Source: Spirogloea muscicola (taxonomy: Eukaryota > Streptophyta > Zygnematophyceae > Spirogloeales > Spirogloeaceae). Taken from it: DNA of 64,000 nt. The stretch is from the NCBI GenBank assembly GCA_009602725.1, contig WELB01000204.1, positions 43,887-107,886 of the forward strand, read 5' to 3'. Below are positions 62,627 to 64,000 of this stretch, piece by piece (positions within the stretch are counted from its first letter, which is position 1; each line of letters opens with the position of its first letter). The translations under genes and the position numbers were made by a program. The notes below the pieces were generated by a model. That model saw only the letters and a program-made list of their open reading frames with translations, did not search any database and was not told the DNA's origin.

Positions 62627-63426
62627 CATAGGGTGTTTTGGAGACAACCCCCTTACAGAGTGGAACGCCAGCGCACACATACGCGCACAGAGCGCAGCGG
62701 AAGTCTTACCCTGAGGCACCGCCGGAAGGCGGCGACTCACCGAGGGTCAGCGACTGTCCCCGCAAGGGGCGCAGGCATGGTACTTACAGAGAGCCGTCGA
62801 GGCCCGCAGCGACGAGCCCCAGTGACGGGCTGGGCAGCAGGCGGCAGCAGCAGAGCTGTGGCGGCGGCTGCGGCAGCAGGCAGCAGCAGGGCTGTGCCTC
62901 TCTTGGCGTCACCGGTCCGACTGAGAAGTCTGGCCTCTGCCTACTACTGATAAGCGTTCCATCTGCCACCCCTCCCCTGAGCGTGTGACGAGGGTCGCCC
63001 CCAAGGTCCTCCCCGGAAGGGGCGGGCCTGACAAGGGGACACGACGGGCGCACAGGGCCAGAGGCCTGTAGCACGAGTCCAAGGGACTAGCGCCAAGGAG
63101 GTGGCGCGCCAAGCCAAGAGCCTGGCTCACGGGGCCAAGGGACTGAGGACATGAGGACTGTAGCCATGAGGCATGAGGCCAAGCTGGCCCACAGCCCGCA
63201 AGACGTTGGCCTGAGGGACAGCTGGCCCACCCGGCCAGCCCGCAGGGCGCGGGCCCAAGGCGTGCGCACGTGGTACGGAGCCCGGGACCTCGAACCGTAC
63301 TTAGCTACATACAGTGGAGCAAAAGCTACCGGTACTGTTTGGGACTTCCAAAGGGTAGATACGGTATAATCATGTAATGTTACCGGCACCGTTGGCACTC
63401 TGAAACGGAGGGAACGTCACACAGTA

Positions 63427-63551
63427 CGACTTGCGGACGTTGCCGCCAGTATACGCGGTACGAGACCCGGGGCCTCGGATCGTAGTCAGCTACACTCGGT
63501 GTAGCAAAGCTACCGGCACCGTTTGGATTTCCAAACGAAGGGGACGTTACA
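63427..63551 (-). repeat. Distal U3 end of an A-like LTR, reversed
   Basis: GCTACACTCGGTGTAGC dyad near 63491-63507, CCGTTTGG and the terminus GGACGTTACA. Confidence 0.55.
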
Positions 63552-63573
63552 GTAACAAACTGCTTCACGCGGT

Positions 63574-63612
63574 GTAGCAAAGTTACCGGCACCGTTTAGG
63601 TAACTTTGCTAC
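63574..63612. repeat. 14-bp perfect inverted repeat from A-like U3
   Basis: GTAGCAAAGTTACC (63574-63587) and GGTAACTTTGCTAC (63599-63612) with 11 bp between. The first arm is normal A-type U3; the second is its copy in reverse. Confidence 0.85.
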
Positions 63613-63679
63613 CTAAAGTAGCAAAGTAAGACAAAAACCGGTTAGAGTTACCCGTTTATTTTTTGGCTCTCAAACGTAA

Positions 63680-64000
63680 CAACCTGCCCCTACACAAGCA
63701 AAGACCGGTGGGAGCTTTGGATCGGTGATGCCCAGTAAGCAAGGTGCAGCCCTGCTGCTGCCTGCTGCCGCAGCCCGTCGCCGGCAGAACGCTGCCGGCT
63801 CGCTACGAGGCGTCCATGGCTGGCCCTTGGTGGACTAGCTGCTGGCTGGTGCTCAGTAGGTGGAGATGCTGCCTGAGGGCGGCGTAACAGGGCCAAGTCT
63901 TCCGCTGCGCTGCCGCGCGAGTGCTTTGCCGTTTGAGGGCTTTGGCTCCTAAGAGCCTACAGCCGAACTCAACAAGGACAACTCCTAGTGCTCCGCCATG
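63680..64000 (+). repeat. LTR family G, forward, cut by the window end
   Basis: CTG/CCG-rich R region, hairpin-like GCTGCCTGAGGGCGGC near 63868-63883, TTCCGCTGCGCTGCCGCG, then AGAGCCTACAGCCGAACTCA, matching 15877-16130 in reverse. The left boundary is uncertain. Confidence 0.6.

Larger units (their letters stand above)
58017..63421 (-). repeat. Solo LTR family A, reversed, target duplication CAGTA, carrying El-12
   Basis: CAGTA at 58012-58016 and 63422-63426. TGTGACATCT to GAACGTCACA. About 860 bp of LTR around El-12. U3 near 63130-63255 has the CTGGCC-type repeat array. Confidence 0.92.

Overview
This window is repeat-dominated nuclear DNA from a GC-rich eukaryote, most likely a green-lineage alga. 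Three things point there. The primer-binding sites of nearly all elements match the 3' end of the plant-type initiator-methionine tRNA (TGGTATCAGAG). The first kilobase is an intron-containing leucine-rich-repeat gene. A small inserted mitochondrial piece carries rps14 and plant-like large-subunit rRNA. The species cannot be named from this sequence.

About 60 of the 64 kb is Ty3/Gypsy LTR retrotransposon debris of chromovirus type (Gag with a CCHC knuckle, protease, RT, RNase H, integrase, C-terminal chromodomain). I separate the LTRs into families A, B, C, D, F, G, X and Y by their ends. A, B, C, D, F and G share a core promoter and R-U5 region but differ in the distal U3. Eighteen insertion events carry exact or near-exact 5-bp target duplications, so the order of events can be read directly, up to four layers deep.

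Layout: 1-1101 LRR gene; 1102-3226 unassigned, with a small tandem repeat and one copy of a short dispersed repeat; 3227-12917 a forward A-type element (El-1) and adjoining LTRs, split by solo LTRs of families B, C, D and A and by three small inserts; 12918-15876 mostly unassigned, with a solo F LTR and one orphan ORF; 16131-22958 a full-length minus-strand C-type element (El-2); 23061-31471 older minus-strand fragments (El-3, El-5) around a short C-type element (El-4), with the mitochondrial insert near 30.5-30.8 kb; 31893-43056 a patchwork of A- and F-type elements (El-6 to El-9); 43063-57992 a Y-type LTR region that received a full-length D-type element (El-10, 45904-56833), itself holding an unusual B-type composite (El-11), nested C LTRs and an X LTR; 58017-63421 an A solo LTR containing a young C-type element (El-12); 63680-64000 a G-type LTR cut by the window end.

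No intact host gene, RNA gene or CRISPR array is visible. All retroelements are treated as fossils; every one with recognisable coding parts looks broken to some degree. The observations most worth following are the R-U5 hairpin shared between LTR families with paired stem changes, the El-11 composite, the repeated insertion at one U5 site, and the small non-LTR inserts.
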